Assembly (NCBI GenBank): GCA_905192625.1
Contig: CAJJLI010000004.1
Coordinates: 1-17,142 of the forward strand
Direction of reading: 5' to 3'
Length of the DNA: 17,142 nt
Source: an uncultured Clostridium sp.
Lineage (GTDB): Bacteria > Bacillota > Clostridia > Lachnospirales > Lachnospiraceae
The notes under the pieces are model-generated. The model searched no databases and was not told the DNA's origin. It saw only the letters and a program-made list of their open reading frames with translations. Below are positions 8,138 to 15,422 of this stretch, piece after piece (positions within the stretch are counted from its first letter, which is position 1; each line of letters begins with the position of its first letter). The position numbers were made by a program, and so were the translations under genes.

Positions 8138-9313
8138 TTACGAATGCAACTCTTCCAGTGAATTAATAAAATGAAATCCAGTACTTCCAATCCACTGACT
8201 GATAGCATCCTCTGTGAGTTTCTCTTCCTTTATTACATCCACAATATGGCACCACGCATTCCTTTTCGTCATTTCTAACTCATGCAAAGCGCTTTCCGTT
8301 AACTTTGGTGTAACATAAAATATATTGGTATATGCCTCTTTTTCATATTCCGCTGCATGAAAACGAATGGCGGCATCCGATGATTCATACAGATTACTCT
8401 GAAACAACATAGATAAGGCTTCATATAAATCTTCTTCCTTGTCAATTTTTGAGCGCTTACAAATACCATCATAGCAATCATACCAAGCGATATAATGTTT
8501 TTGTTGCTTTAGCACCATGGAAAATGATAAGGATAATACACTTTGTAAAGCTATATCAATTTCCTTTAACGACTTCAAATTATTTTTATACAGCTCAACT
8601 AAAATCACAACCGAGCAATCCAGTGGTAGACCAAATTCCTTTACCATTAGCGTATCTTCTTTTAGACTTAGTTTCCAATGTATATGGTTTATTCGGTCAC
8701 CTTCTCTATATTCATGGATTGAAAAGATTTCAGACGAATCATCACCGCTTTTTGTTGTAGAATACAAATCACTTTGTACCAATACATTCGGATTTTCCCA
8801 TACCAACTTTTCTTCGATGATATGAAAATCCGGTAAAATAGACACTAGGACTTCTTGGTTTGTTTTTTTATGAAATCGAAATAAATTTAAATAATCATAT
8901 AACTGGAATGAATCAATAGCGAAAGAGATGTTTCCACAATGCATACTAGAAAAAGATACCGTAAGTTGTTGCTCACTCTTTGCATCTACAAAAGTAGTTA
9001 ATTTTTCTCGTCTTGGTGCATTCTCATACCTATGATAATATTTGGTATTTAAAACTAGCCTTGCAATAGGAAACATGGTTGGATTTTTAATTAAAAGATC
9101 AACATGCACTTCTATATTTTTCTTTTCGATTTTAGATGTAGGCAACACTTTAATTTCTACTTTACCTCGAATATACCAAGCAACTCCCCATAAAACAGCC
9201 GGGAATGAAAGGAGGGCTAAGAAAAGTAAACTCATTACATAGTCTTCATAAAGAATGGCTAACATACCTGAAATCCCTATTATAAACAAATAAACTATCT
9301 TCCGTCGTAACAT
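8138..9313 (-). CDS. DUF58 domain protein, partner of the MoxR ATPase
   Basis: A 391-residue DUF58 protein. Two transmembrane helices at about residues 6-22 and 26-48 form an N-terminal hairpin. A beta-rich region follows and then the family signature at 198-228, 'IHEYREGDRINHIHWKLS' through 'LMVKEFG', matching the known DUF58 pattern of a REY..GD..R.IHW core. The C-terminal part is von Willebrand factor A-like in related proteins, though the metal-binding residues are not obvious here. The ATG at 9313 is preceded by GAAGGA with 7 bases of spacing. It begins 12 bases after the MoxR-type gene and ends 14 bases before the transglutaminase gene, so the three are one operon. Known biology is limited: DUF58 proteins are thought to be client or adaptor proteins for MoxR ATPases in envelope functions. 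Confidence 0.9.
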   Translation of the reverse strand: MLRRKIVYLFIIGISGMLAILYEDYVMSLLFLALLSFPAVLWGVAWYIRGKVEIKVLPTSKIEKKNIEVHVDLLIKNPTMFPIARLVLNTKYYHRYENAPRREKLTTFVDAKSEQQLTVSFSSMHCGNISFAIDSFQLYDYLNLFRFHKKTNQEVLVSILPDFHIIEEKLVWENPNVLVQSDLYSTTKSGDDSSEIFSIHEYREGDRINHIHWKLSLKEDTLMVKEFGLPLDCSVVILVELYKNNLKSLKEIDIALQSVLSLSFSMVLKQQKHYIAWYDCYDGICKRSKIDKEEDLYEALSMLFQSNLYESSDAAIRFHAAEYEKEAYTNIFYVTPKLTESALHELEMTKRNAWCHIVDVIKEEKLTEDAISQWIGSTGFHFINSLEELHS

Positions 9314-9325
9314 AGTTTCATCCTT

Positions 9326-10273
9326 CTAATTAACAATTAATCTTGGTGCAGGTACCTGTCCCAAAATATTGTCAATCAAATCTTGAACAGTAACATGATT
9401 TACTCTAGCCTTTGGTTGTAATACCATACGATGGGCTGTTACATCTTTAAATACGCTAATTACATCATCTGGAATCACATAGTTTCTACCTTTCAAAAAG
9501 GCATTTGCCTTCGCCATACTAGTTAGTGCTAAACTCCCCCTTGGACTTACTCCAAGCGCTATTAAATCATGTTCTCTCGTATTTAACACTAGCCTAGCGA
9601 TGTACTCATACACAGCGTCATGCACATAGATATTATCTACCATCTGTTGAATAAATAATAATTCTTCCTTACGGATCACACGTTTCACATCAGAAAGCGG
9701 TTCTTTGGATTGTCGTCCCTTAAGTATCTCTACCTCACTTACGATATCCGGATACCCCATACTTAGCCGTACCATAAAACGGTCTAATTGAGATTCAGGA
9801 AGCATTTGAGTTCCCACAGAACCAATTGGATTTTGTGTTGCAATCACAGTAAATGGCTTGGGTATCTCCATCGTAACACTATCTACGGTAACCTTACCTT
9901 CCTCCATTACCTCTAATAACGCAGACTGCGTTTTTGAAGAAGTCCGGTTGATTTCATCCGCCAAAAACATATTGCATATGATACTCCCTGGTTTATAAAT
10001 AGCCTCTGATCCATCCTTGCTGTACATATGAAATCCAACAACATCGGAAGGAAGTACATCTGGCGTAAACTGCAAACGATGATATTCTAACTCCATTGCC
10101 TTTGAAAATGCTAATGCAAGGGTCGTCTTACCCACTCCTGGTATATCCTCAAGTAAAATATGCCCTTTCGCTAAAATCGCTGTTAATACCTTATGAATGA
10201 CTTCATCCTTTCCTATTACGACTTTCTGAATCTCTTTTTTTATTAAATTGGCTTTTGCAACATGTTGCTCCAT
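9326..10273 (-). CDS. MoxR-family AAA+ ATPase
   Basis: A 315-residue AAA+ ATPase of the MoxR family, which acts as a chaperone-like remodeller. Motifs with this start: Walker A PGVGKTTLA at about 45-53, Walker B FLADEINR at 103-110, sensor 1 ATQNP at about 145-149 and the family sequence TQMLPESQLDRF just after it. The C-terminal lid carries 'GVSPRGSLAL', the sensor 2 region typical of MoxR. The ATG at 10273 is preceded by AAGAGG with a 5-base gap; an upstream in-frame TTG would overlap this site. First gene of the cluster with the DUF58 and transglutaminase genes, the normal gene order for this family. A candidate promoter lies about 35-60 bases upstream. Confidence 0.95.
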   Translation of the reverse strand: MEQHVAKANLIKKEIQKVVIGKDEVIHKVLTAILAKGHILLEDIPGVGKTTLALAFSKAMELEYHRLQFTPDVLPSDVVGFHMYSKDGSEAIYKPGSIICNMFLADEINRTSSKTQSALLEVMEEGKVTVDSVTMEIPKPFTVIATQNPIGSVGTQMLPESQLDRFMVRLSMGYPDIVSEVEILKGRQSKEPLSDVKRVIRKEELLFIQQMVDNIYVHDAVYEYIARLVLNTREHDLIALGVSPRGSLALTSMAKANAFLKGRNYVIPDDVISVFKDVTAHRMVLQPKARVNHVTVQDLIDNILGQVPAPRLIVN

Positions 10274-10308
10274 TCTAACCTCTTTTCTGACCAATTGCTC
10301 TTAGGCGT

Positions 10309-10336
10309 ATACTAAAATGTCCATTTTATTTCTCAA
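10309..10336 (-). promoter_or_regulatory. Candidate promoter of the moxR-type operon with palindromic operator
   Basis: Read on the minus strand, TTGAGA (10331-10336) and TAGTAT (10309-10314) are separated by 16 bases, which places the start near 10302 and gives a leader of about 30 bases. The palindrome TAAAATG-TC-CATTTTA (10313-10328) covers the spacer and the -10 edge, a position where a bound repressor would block RNA polymerase. The match to consensus is moderate; the operator role is inferred. Confidence 0.4.
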
Positions 10337-10438
10337 TTCATATGAATTTAATTGATATAAATATAACTTATTTAGGATTAAATGACAAGTTTTTCATAAT
10401 TTTAGTTTTATTGGGAATTTCCTATTCCTTGATAAATC

Positions 10439-10470
10439 AAAAAAATCTCCTATTATATAATAGAAGATTT
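10439..10470 (-). terminator. AT-rich terminator-like hairpin read on the minus strand
   Basis: AAATCT (10443-10448) pairs with AGATTT (10465-10470); after one mismatch CTATT (10450-10454) pairs with AATAG (10459-10463). On the minus strand the stem runs directly into seven T residues (10439-10445). There is no recognised minus-strand gene upstream of it, so it may close a short unrecognised transcript or be fortuitous in AT-rich DNA. A weak plus-strand promoter (TTGATA at 10429, TATTAT at 10451) overlaps it. Confidence 0.3.
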
Positions 10471-10671
10471 ATTCAAGCGAAATTCATTCGAGTGTACATT
10501 TTTTCTTATAGAGAAAATCTGACGAACTCTATATTCTATACATCTTCTTAATTTTCATTAATACGCGTATATACATATATAAAAGAAATGGTTTCATACA
10601 TATTCTATCCTTTCAGTGTATTCATGTTAAAGTATCACCACTTCTTTTTGTTTTATATACAATAAATTCAT

Positions 10672-10753
10672 AACTTACGTAACTATCATAACTATTTTTT
10701 CAAACTCAAATTAATTCAGAACTATTTTTTAAATACAACTTAATTCGTAAGTT
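10672..10753. repeat. Imperfect 30-base tandem repeat framed by an inverted repeat
   Basis: Two units begin with AACTATTTTTT, at 10690 and 10720, and both end with TTAATTC, giving a period of about 30 bases. They are framed by AACTTACG (10672-10679) and its exact complement CGTAAGTT (10746-10753). The pairing would bring the ends together around a 66-base loop. No known element matches; it may be a remnant or a protein-binding region. Confidence 0.4.
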
Positions 10754-10868
10754 TATAAACATTATATTGAATCTTTTAAGACGCCCCCCTTCATCCTAAT
10801 CTAACCATTCGGTATTTATGTTGATACGTTTCGATCCTCTACATAAAATCTTTCTACTACACAAGTTA

Positions 10869-10897
10869 TTGACAACTATTAAAGTATCGGCTATAAT
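10869..10897 (+). promoter_or_regulatory. Consensus sigma-A promoter of the mntP riboswitch transcript
   Basis: TTGACA (10869-10874) and TATAAT (10892-10897) are both perfect consensus hexamers with the ideal 17-base spacer. Transcription should begin at about 10904, a few bases before the riboswitch. Such a strong promoter fits a gene controlled after initiation. Confidence 0.92.
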
Positions 10898-10907
10898 TTT
10901 CATACAT

Positions 10908-10996
10908 ATAAGGGAGTAGTTAGCACACAAAGTGTAATAAAGTCAACATAATGATTCGAAGTTTAATCTGGCTTTATTTTAAATAACGAGACTTAT
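10908..10996 (+). ncRNA. yybP-ykoY manganese riboswitch aptamer
   Basis: The class hallmarks are present in order: AAGGGAGTAG at the 5' side, GTCAACATAATGA in one internal loop, CTGGC opposite it and AACGAGACTT at the 3' side. Visible helices: P1 ATAAG (10908-10912) with CTTAT (10992-10996); a small hairpin ACAC (10925-10928) with GTGT (10932-10935); and AATAAAG (10936-10942) with CTTTATT (10972-10978), which encloses the conserved TCAACAT and CTGG segments. This class binds Mn2+ and commonly precedes mntP-type exporters. P1's 3' strand lies inside the left arm of the following terminator, so metal-stabilised P1 should prevent termination: an ON switch. Confidence 0.93.
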
Positions 10997-11026
10997 CTGT
11001 GGTATGCCACAGATAGGTCTTTTTTT
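10989..11026 (+). terminator. Riboswitch expression-platform terminator
   Basis: AGACTTATCTGTGG (10989-11002) pairs with CCACAGATAGGTCT (11007-11020) over 14 positions with one T-G wobble and a TATG loop, followed by an uninterrupted T-run to 11026. The left arm includes the 3' strand of aptamer helix P1, so the two folds exclude each other. Confidence 0.92.
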
Positions 11027-11092
11027 ATGTCATAGAAAACAATAACTTTTTTGTCCTGTCTACTCTAAAAACATACGAAGGGATTATTTATT

Positions 11093-11653
11093 ATGAGTTC
11101 ATTGGAATTATTTATTTTAGCAATTGGTCTATCCATGGATGCCTTTGCTGTCGCAGTCTGTAAGGGACTATCTATGAAACAATTTAGTTTAAAGAAAGCT
11201 GGAATCGTAGGTTTATATTTTGGTTTTTTCCAGGCAGCTATGCCTCTTATTGGCTTTCTTCTAGGTGTAAGTTTCAGCGCAAAAATTGAATCTGTTGACC
11301 ATTGGATTGCATTTATATTACTATTAATAATCGGTGGTAATATGATTAAAGAATCTTTTCATAAAGACAGCGAATCTTCAAACGATTCTGTCTCCTTTTC
11401 TAACATGATAGTACTTGCAATCGCAACAAGTATAGACGCTCTTGCGGTTGGTATTACCTTTGCATGCTTAACGGTAAACATACCTATTGCTATTGGATTC
11501 ATTGGTGTTATTACATTTTCTTTGTCCATGCTCGGTGTTAAAATTGGTAATGTTTTTGGAGCAGTTCACAAATCAAAAGCAGAGTTTGCAGGCGGATTTA
11601 TCCTGATTTTATTAGGAAGTAAAATTTTATTCGAACATCTAGGTATCTTTTAG
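11093..11653 (+). CDS. mntP: Manganese efflux pump MntP
   Basis: A 186-residue inner-membrane Mn2+ exporter of the MntP (formerly YebN/DUF204) family. Six transmembrane helices are visible as two related halves. Each half carries the conserved acidic motif: [14 protein letters not shown] with Asp16 and [14 protein letters not shown] with Asp115, residues known to be needed for manganese export in the family. Length matches the usual 180-190. The ATG at 11093 follows AAGGGA (11078-11083) by 9 bases. It is the only gene after the yybP-ykoY riboswitch and its terminator, so expression should rise with intracellular Mn2+. It ends in a bidirectional terminator shared with the convergent subtilase-like gene. 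The gene-riboswitch pairing makes the call very secure. Confidence 0.96.
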   Translation: MSSLELFILAIGLSMDAFAVAVCKGLSMKQFSLKKAGIVGLYFGFFQAAMPLIGFLLGVSFSAKIESVDHWIAFILLLIIGGNMIKESFHKDSESSNDSVSFSNMIVLAIATSIDALAVGITFACLTVNIPIAIGFIGVITFSLSMLGVKIGNVFGAVHKSKAEFAGGFILILLGSKILFEHLGIF

Positions 11654-11710
11654 AAGAGCGGAACCTAAATAGATATTAAGGCTAATTATTTCACTAACAA
11701 TTCATATAAA

Positions 11711-11776
11711 AACAGACGGATCATACGTAATCTTTTCTAACAAGAAAAGACTATGTGGTCCGTCTGTTTTTTATTT
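11711..11776. terminator. Bidirectional terminator between mntP and the last subtilase-like gene
   Basis: AACAGACGGA (11711-11720) pairs with TCCGTCTGTT (11759-11768), and inside it TCTTTTCT (11731-11738) pairs with AGAAAAGA (11743-11750); the segment between also pairs partly. TTTTTTATTTT follows on the plus strand, and AAAAA before it gives TTTTT on the minus strand. It serves both converging genes. Confidence 0.9.
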
Positions 11777-13449
11777 TAATAAGTCAAAGCCTCAAATACT
11801 CCATAGGCATCTATCCTACCATACCCCCAAATATTATTGATAGAATCATCTGGGTTTTTATTTGCCCCACGAATTAACATCGATTTCACATCAAATCCAT
11901 CCATAGTTGCATGATTTCCTTTTATAATTCCCCACTCTAACAACATAGCTGCAATGCCTGCTGCATGGGCTGCTGCTGCCCCGGTTCCAGTAATCGTCCC
12001 ATATTTATTATTAGCGATTGGACAAACAAGATCCACACCAGGTGCAGCTAGCTCTGGTTTTAATACAGCATTTCTAGTTAATCCCCTACTAGCTGCATAA
12101 TAAATACTGTTGTTTTCCTGATTGTAAGCTGTGATTGTCAATGGATAATATGAGTTTCCTGGTGATGTTATCGTAGTATCTGGGTTAGAATTAATAAAAT
12201 ACGTATCATCCGTTATTATTCCTCTTGCAGGTAACCATACATGGTAATCCGTTGTTTGATTATCAAGGTTATAAACTCGAATTTTCCACAATCCTTCAGA
12301 TGGAGTATATAACCGTATTAATACTAGTTGGTCTCCAGTATTTGATTCAATCAAGAAATTATTAACCCATACCATAGTTGGCACAAATATAAACTTATAT
12401 TCTGTACAATTATTCAAAGATGGATAAATCGGTTTAATATACTCACCAGTTGGTGATGTAATATCAACAGCGATACGTGAAGGTGAGTTTTTCCACAATT
12501 CCATTGCGAAACCAGGTTCATCTTTTCCTACACGTACTTGTAATTCATTGAAAGGAACATTACTAGTGAGCATATCGTAAAAATGCCTTCTTCCAACCCC
12601 TTCATTTCCAGCGGATATAACAACACATACCCCTGATATATCTGAAATCTCAGACAAATAATAACTAAGTACTCCTCTACCATCATGGCTACCTTGATTC
12701 GTGCCTAATGCTAAGCAAATAACTATTGGACGATTTATAAGTACTGCCTTATTTTTCACATAATTAACAGCGAAAATAATGTCTGTTTCTTGAAAGCATT
12801 CGATACTTTCTGATATCGCAAACATTCTTTTGGTGATATTTTTAGCTTGCTTTAATTTTACAACGATTAACTCCGCCTGTGGTACTACACCACGGAAATT
12901 ATTGTCTATATTCTCATTACCTGCAACAATACCTGCAATCGCTGTTCCATGGCCAATTTCATCTTTTGTAGGAACAATTTCTAATGGATTTTCTGAAGCT
13001 AAGGCCGCATTAATATCCTCCCTTGTATATTCTTTTCCATACAAAACCGTACTATTCACTGTAGTTATACTCTCGTCTTCGTTAATTGTTTGATCCCAAA
13101 TACTATAAATACGCGATGTATTGTCTGCATTTATAAATGCCTCATGCTGATAATCAATCCCGGTATCAATAATAGCAACCATAACGCCCTGGCCAAGCAA
13201 TCCTAAATTCGGTAATTTTTGCACGTTGGGAATCCTAGATGCATTTAAACTTAATAATGATTCCGTCGAATAACAAAAAGGGAATGATTGGTATCCATAT
13301 TCATTAAAACTGCAATTATTAATATCGCTCACTGGAACATTAATCATGGAAATTCTACTGGTAAGTGGTATCGCTCCATCCGTAATACTTATATATCGAT
13401 TTTGGACCATAATATCCGCATAATCTTCACTCACAATTTTGTTAACCAT
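11776..13449 (-). CDS. Csp-like subtilisin-family pseudoprotease, copy 1
   Basis: A 557-residue member of the S8 family, Csp (clostridial germination protease) type. Residues 1 to about 75 look like a short prodomain; there is no signal peptide. Catalytic Asp95 (VAIIDTGIDY), His167 (GHGTAIAGI) and oxyanion Asn282 (SAGNEG) are present, but where subtilisins have G-T-S-x-A this protein has T-G-T-G-A-A-A-A-H, so the nucleophile is Gly490 (codon GGG, 11980-11982). A beta-rich insert at about 298-430 (from 'VRVGKDEPGFAMELW') corresponds to the jelly-roll domain known from CspB of C. perfringens. The ATG at 13449 follows GAGG by 6 bases. It is predicted to be an inactive pseudoprotease, as known for CspC and CspA of C. 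difficile, which act in germination signalling. A role in germination is inferred, not shown. Last of three tandem paralogues. Confidence 0.88.
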   Translation of the reverse strand: MVNKIVSEDYADIMVQNRYISITDGAIPLTSRISMINVPVSDINNCSFNEYGYQSFPFCYSTESLLSLNASRIPNVQKLPNLGLLGQGVMVAIIDTGIDYQHEAFINADNTSRIYSIWDQTINEDESITTVNSTVLYGKEYTREDINAALASENPLEIVPTKDEIGHGTAIAGIVAGNENIDNNFRGVVPQAELIVVKLKQAKNITKRMFAISESIECFQETDIIFAVNYVKNKAVLINRPIVICLALGTNQGSHDGRGVLSYYLSEISDISGVCVVISAGNEGVGRRHFYDMLTSNVPFNELQVRVGKDEPGFAMELWKNSPSRIAVDITSPTGEYIKPIYPSLNNCTEYKFIFVPTMVWVNNFLIESNTGDQLVLIRLYTPSEGLWKIRVYNLDNQTTDYHVWLPARGIITDDTYFINSNPDTTITSPGNSYYPLTITAYNQENNSIYYAASRGLTRNAVLKPELAAPGVDLVCPIANNKYGTITGTGAAAAHAAGIAAMLLEWGIIKGNHATMDGFDVKSMLIRGANKNPDDSINNIWGYGRIDAYGVFEALTY

Positions 13450-13476
13450 GCATTGCCTCGAATTTTCTTTTCTATA

Positions 13477-13506
13477 TACATATGATATGAATCATAAAGA
13501 AATAAC
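13477..13506 (-). promoter_or_regulatory. Conserved upstream block of copy 1, candidate sporulation-type promoter
   Basis: On the minus strand GTTATTT (13500-13506) lies 15 bases upstream of CATATGTA (13477-13484), and the same two blocks with a 14-base gap precede copy 2. CATA-type -10 elements belong to the mother-cell sigma factors E and K; the -35 match is loose. Transcription would start about 20 bases before the GAGG ribosome site. Conservation between copies is seen; the sigma factor is a guess. Confidence 0.35.
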
Positions 13507-13645
13507 GTGTCTTTATAAAATAAGTTAACTCCGAAACAACCATACCTCTCTATCCACTTATTATACATATAAAAGATTCGAATTTTTTCTCCAACATCGC
13601 TAACTTCATCACTATCTATGGCGGAGCAATTAATAACTCATAAAA

Positions 13646-15331
13646 TTATAGAAAGGTGAGGGCTTCAAATACTCCATAGGCATCAATTCTACCATATCCC
13701 CATATATTATTGATTGAATCATCCGGGTTTCTTTTCGCCCCACGAATTAACAATGATTTGATATCAAAACCATCAATGTCCGTATTATTCCCCTTGATTA
13801 TTCCCCACTCCAATAACATTGCGGTTATCCCCGTGGCATGAGCAGCCGCGGCTCCAGTTCCAGTTAGCGAGCCATATTTATTATTGGCGATTGGACATAT
13901 AATTTCTACTCCTGGCGCTGCCAATTCTGGCTTTAATACGCCGCTCCTGGTTAATCCCCTGCTTGCAGCATAATATATGCTATTGTTTACATGATTATAT
14001 GCTGTGATTGTAATAGGATAAAAAGAATTCCCAGGGGATGTTATTGTGGTATCTGGATTGGAATCGATAAAGTATGTTTCTTCCGTAATAATTCCTTTCG
14101 ATGGTAACCATACATGATAATCTGTGGTTTGATTGTCTAAATTATATACTCGAAATTTCCACAAACCCTCACTTGGATTAATTAAGCGAATTAATACCAA
14201 CTGGTCTCCCGAATAATTTTCAAGCAAATAGTTATTTACCCACACTGTCGTTGAAATAAATATAAAATTATGCTCGACACAACTGCTAAGAGATGGATAG
14301 ATGGGTTTGATATACTCACCAGTTGGAGAGGTTATGTCAATCGATATACGCGATGGCGATCGTTTCCATATCTCCATTGCAAAACTTTTTTCATCCTTGC
14401 CTACACGGACTTGGAATTCATTAAACGGAGTATTACTTGCGAGTAATCCATAATAATGCCTCCGTCCATTTCCTTCATTTCCAGCGGATATGACAACTGA
14501 TATTCCTGGTATATCCGCTAACTCAGCCAAGTAAAAACTTAATACACCTCTTCCATCATGACTTCCTTGGTTTGAGCCAAGAGCTATGCATATAGCAAGT
14601 GGTCGATTTAAAATTTCTGCTTGTTCTCTCACATAATTTATTCCTAATATAATATCTGTTTCTTGATAGCAAATTACATCTTCTGGTACCGAAAACATTT
14701 TCTTGCTAATTTTCTTAGCTTGCTTTAATTTTACAACAACCAAATCTGCCAGTGGCACTACTCCTCTAAAATTTTGTTCATAATTTTCTTTTCCAGCAAT
14801 AATACCTGCAATTGCAGTTCCATGTCCTACCTCATCCTTCGTAGGAACAATTTCTAATGGAGTTTCTGAGGATAAGGCCTTATTTATCATATCTCTTGTA
14901 AATTCTTTGCCATATAAGATCGTACGATTATTATTTTCAAGAGTGGTGTCTTGGTCGTTAATCGTTTGATCCCATATTGAATGAATTCGCGTTGTATTAT
15001 CGGCATTTCGAAACGCTTCATGTAAATAATCAATTCCAGTATCAATCACTGCAATTAATACACCCTGACCTAGTAAACCTAAATTAGGCTGTTTTTGTAC
15101 ATTTGGAATTCTAGATGCATTTAAGCTCAATGACGATTCCATGATATCTAGAAATGGGAATGCCTGATATCCAAATTCATCAAAGCTACACATATTTATT
15201 TCACTTACAGGAATATTTATCATCGATACTCGGTTATCAAGTGGTATGGCTTCCATTGTTGCATACCTACTTAAAAATCGATTCTGAACCATAATATCAG
15301 CATAATCTTCACTCACTATTTTATTAACCAT
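13646..15331 (-). CDS. Csp-like subtilisin-family pseudoprotease, copy 2
   Basis: A 561-residue paralogue of copy 1, near-identical over long blocks (for example MVNKIVSEDYADIMVQNR, LNASRIPNVQK and INNIWGYGRIDAYGVFEAL). The ATG at 15331 is chosen by GAGG 6 bases upstream and by alignment with copy 1; four further in-frame codons from a TTG would overlap that site. Asp97 (AVIDTGIDY), His170 (GHGTAIAGI) and the oxyanion Asn (ISAGNEGNG) remain, but the nucleophile position is Gly493 (codon GGA, 13853-13855) in TGTGAAAAHATG. The same jelly-roll-like insert is present. No signal peptide. It lies 196 bases upstream of copy 1 with no clear terminator between, so readthrough is possible in addition to the promoter of each gene. 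Predicted inactive as a protease; function probably as a binding or signalling scaffold. Confidence 0.88.
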   Translation of the reverse strand: MVNKIVSEDYADIMVQNRFLSRYATMEAIPLDNRVSMINIPVSEINMCSFDEFGYQAFPFLDIMESSLSLNASRIPNVQKQPNLGLLGQGVLIAVIDTGIDYLHEAFRNADNTTRIHSIWDQTINDQDTTLENNNRTILYGKEFTRDMINKALSSETPLEIVPTKDEVGHGTAIAGIIAGKENYEQNFRGVVPLADLVVVKLKQAKKISKKMFSVPEDVICYQETDIILGINYVREQAEILNRPLAICIALGSNQGSHDGRGVLSFYLAELADIPGISVVISAGNEGNGRRHYYGLLASNTPFNEFQVRVGKDEKSFAMEIWKRSPSRISIDITSPTGEYIKPIYPSLSSCVEHNFIFISTTVWVNNYLLENYSGDQLVLIRLINPSEGLWKFRVYNLDNQTTDYHVWLPSKGIITEETYFIDSNPDTTITSPGNSFYPITITAYNHVNNSIYYAASRGLTRSGVLKPELAAPGVEIICPIANNKYGSLTGTGAAAAHATGITAMLLEWGIIKGNNTDIDGFDIKSLLIRGAKRNPDDSINNIWGYGRIDAYGVFEALTFL

Positions 15332-15357
15332 GCTATGCCTCAAAATTTCTTTTTATA

Positions 15358-15386
15358 TACATATGTTCTAGATAATAAGAAATAAC
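15358..15386 (-). promoter_or_regulatory. Conserved upstream block of copy 2, candidate sporulation-type promoter
   Basis: GTTATTT (15380-15386 on the minus strand) and CATATGTA (15358-15365) are 14 bases apart, followed by TATA and an A/G-rich stretch up to the GAGG site at 15338-15341. It matches the block before copy 1 in order, spacing and distance from the gene, while the bases between the two elements differ, as expected for a promoter. Confidence 0.35.
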
Positions 15387-15422
15387 ATAAAAATATAAAT
15401 TATTTGAATATTGTTTTATTGG

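Larger units (their letters stand above)
10274..10868. other. Gene-poor divergent spacer between the moxR-type operon and the mntP cassette
   Basis: About 600 very AT-rich bases with no gene that I can support. It contains the candidate moxR-operon promoter, a terminator-like hairpin read on the minus strand, and a pair of imperfect tandem repeats framed by an inverted repeat; these are listed separately. A 69-codon plus-strand frame at 10342-10551 has no ribosome binding site. A CCCCCC run at about 10783-10788 stands out in otherwise AT-rich DNA but fits no element I know. Confidence 0.5.

Noticed and set aside
10342..10551. Plus-strand frame of 69 codons with a hydrophobic stretch
   Set aside because: No ribosome binding site before the ATG, composition of plain AT-rich spacer, and it overlaps the minus-strand terminator-like hairpin.
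13450..13640. Minus-strand open frame of about 60 codons in the spacer between copies 2 and 1
   Set aside because: No start codon with a ribosome site and no recognisable family; it runs through the promoter-like block of copy 1, so it is probably fortuitous.
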